Shown here piece after piece: positions 22,932 to 23,309 of a stretch of 23,309 bases of DNA (its first letter is position 1; each line of letters starts with the position of its first letter). Origin of the DNA: an uncultured Sulfuricurvum sp. (lineage in GTDB: Bacteria > Campylobacterota > Campylobacteria > Campylobacterales > Sulfurimonadaceae); contig NZ_CALDDG010000077.1 in assembly GCF_937936435.1 (NCBI RefSeq), forward strand, positions 1 through 23,309, read 5' to 3'. Below the pieces are notes generated by a model. That model worked only from the letters and a program-made list of their open reading frames with translations, made no database searches and was not told where the DNA came from. The translations under genes were made by a program, and so were the position numbers.

Positions 22932-23309
22932 ATGCTGCAGATTGCGAAATATTGCGCCAGTGGCAACGATTTTGTCATTTTTCATGCATTTCACGGAGCG
23001 GATCGTTCCGGTCTGGCCCGAATTTTATGTGACCGTCAAAACGGTATCGGAGCCGACGGGCTGATCGTTTTGATCCCGCATGAGTGCCATGATTTTGAGT
23101 GGGAGTTTTACAATGCCGACGGTTCGACCGCTTCGATGTGCGGAAACGGAAGCCGTGCGTGCGCCCATTACGCCTACCGATTTGGACTGGCGAGTGAAAA
23201 AATGGAGTTTTTAACCGGTGCGGGAGTGATAAAAGCCGCTGTTGAAGGAGATATGGTTCAAAGCGATTTAACCCCTCCTATGGTTATCAACGATGCTATT
23301 TCAGAATAT
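22932..23309 (+). CDS. dapF: diaminopimelate epimerase, N-terminal part (cut by window edge)
   Basis: 126 codons are visible. DapF converts LL- to meso-diaminopimelate for lysine and peptidoglycan. ASGNDFVIFHA (9-19), CDRQNGIGADGLIVL (33-47) and the first catalytic Cys70 in NADGSTASMCGNGSRACAH are diagnostic. A Shine-Dalgarno (AAAGGA) precedes the ATG by 6 nt. The second catalytic Cys would lie beyond the window. Order coaE-dapF beside purM matches what I recall for Campylobacter jejuni. Confidence 0.95.
   Translation, partial: MLQIAKYCASGNDFVIFHAFHGADRSGLARILCDRQNGIGADGLIVLIPHECHDFEWEFYNADGSTASMCGNGSRACAHYAYRFGLASEKMEFLTGAGVIKAAVEGDMVQSDLTPPMVINDAISEY

Overview
The window is a gene-dense stretch of housekeeping chromosome from a Campylobacterota (Epsilonproteobacteria) genome, most like a Sulfuricurvum/Sulfurimonas-type free-living member. 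The evidence is the epsilon-style MqnD of the futalosine menaquinone pathway, a short type-II MurB, CcoG, and gene orders I recall from Campylobacter and Helicobacter (recA-eno-FtsB-like-AMIN; purM beside coaE-dapF; speE-coaE). No rRNA, tRNA, CRISPR array, transposase or prophage gene was seen. No intergenic stretch exceeds 300 bases.

Left part, minus strand (1-6300). A probable transcript reads leader RNA -> BtuB-type TonB-dependent receptor -> six-helix membrane protein -> tamA -> tamB (cut by the window edge). Three of these genes touch or overlap by one base, and the fourth gap is 23 nt. The receptor has a roughly 220-nt leader with strong hairpins and a well-started upstream ORF that runs over its start codon. 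Before it lies an sCache_2 chemoreceptor gene, also on the minus strand.

Middle, plus strand (6365-12113). A reduced NFACT/RqcH-like protein and a small charged hypothetical protein are followed by a tightly overlapped operon cdsA-dxr-hydrolase-tsaD (phospholipid precursor, isoprenoid precursor, unknown hydrolase, tRNA t6A). Then comes a separately promoted thiol peroxidase with codon use typical of high expression. A hairpin separates tpx from the convergent minus-strand operon recA-eno-ftsB-like-AMIN, whose first three junctions overlap by 1-4 nt.

Right part. Divergent from recA are mqnD-fliQ-murB, then a two-gene unit: a regulator built from a serine-recombinase fold that has lost its catalytic residues, translationally coupled to ccoG (cbb3 oxidase assembly). 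A convergent c-type haem protein, purM and a small YgaP-like membrane protein lie on the minus strand. The window ends with plus-strand speE-like-coaE-dapF (dapF cut by the edge).

The most interesting non-routine signals are: the recombinase-derived regulator and the CGTCA/TGACG repeats over its promoter; the structured leader and overlapping ORF of the TonB receptor; a 12-bp hairpin that buries the purM ribosome-binding site; a near-perfect 21-nt tandem repeat in the recA-mqnD intergenic region; and a 14-bp palindrome before the haem protein gene. All functional statements are from reading the sequence and recalled family knowledge; no database search was run.
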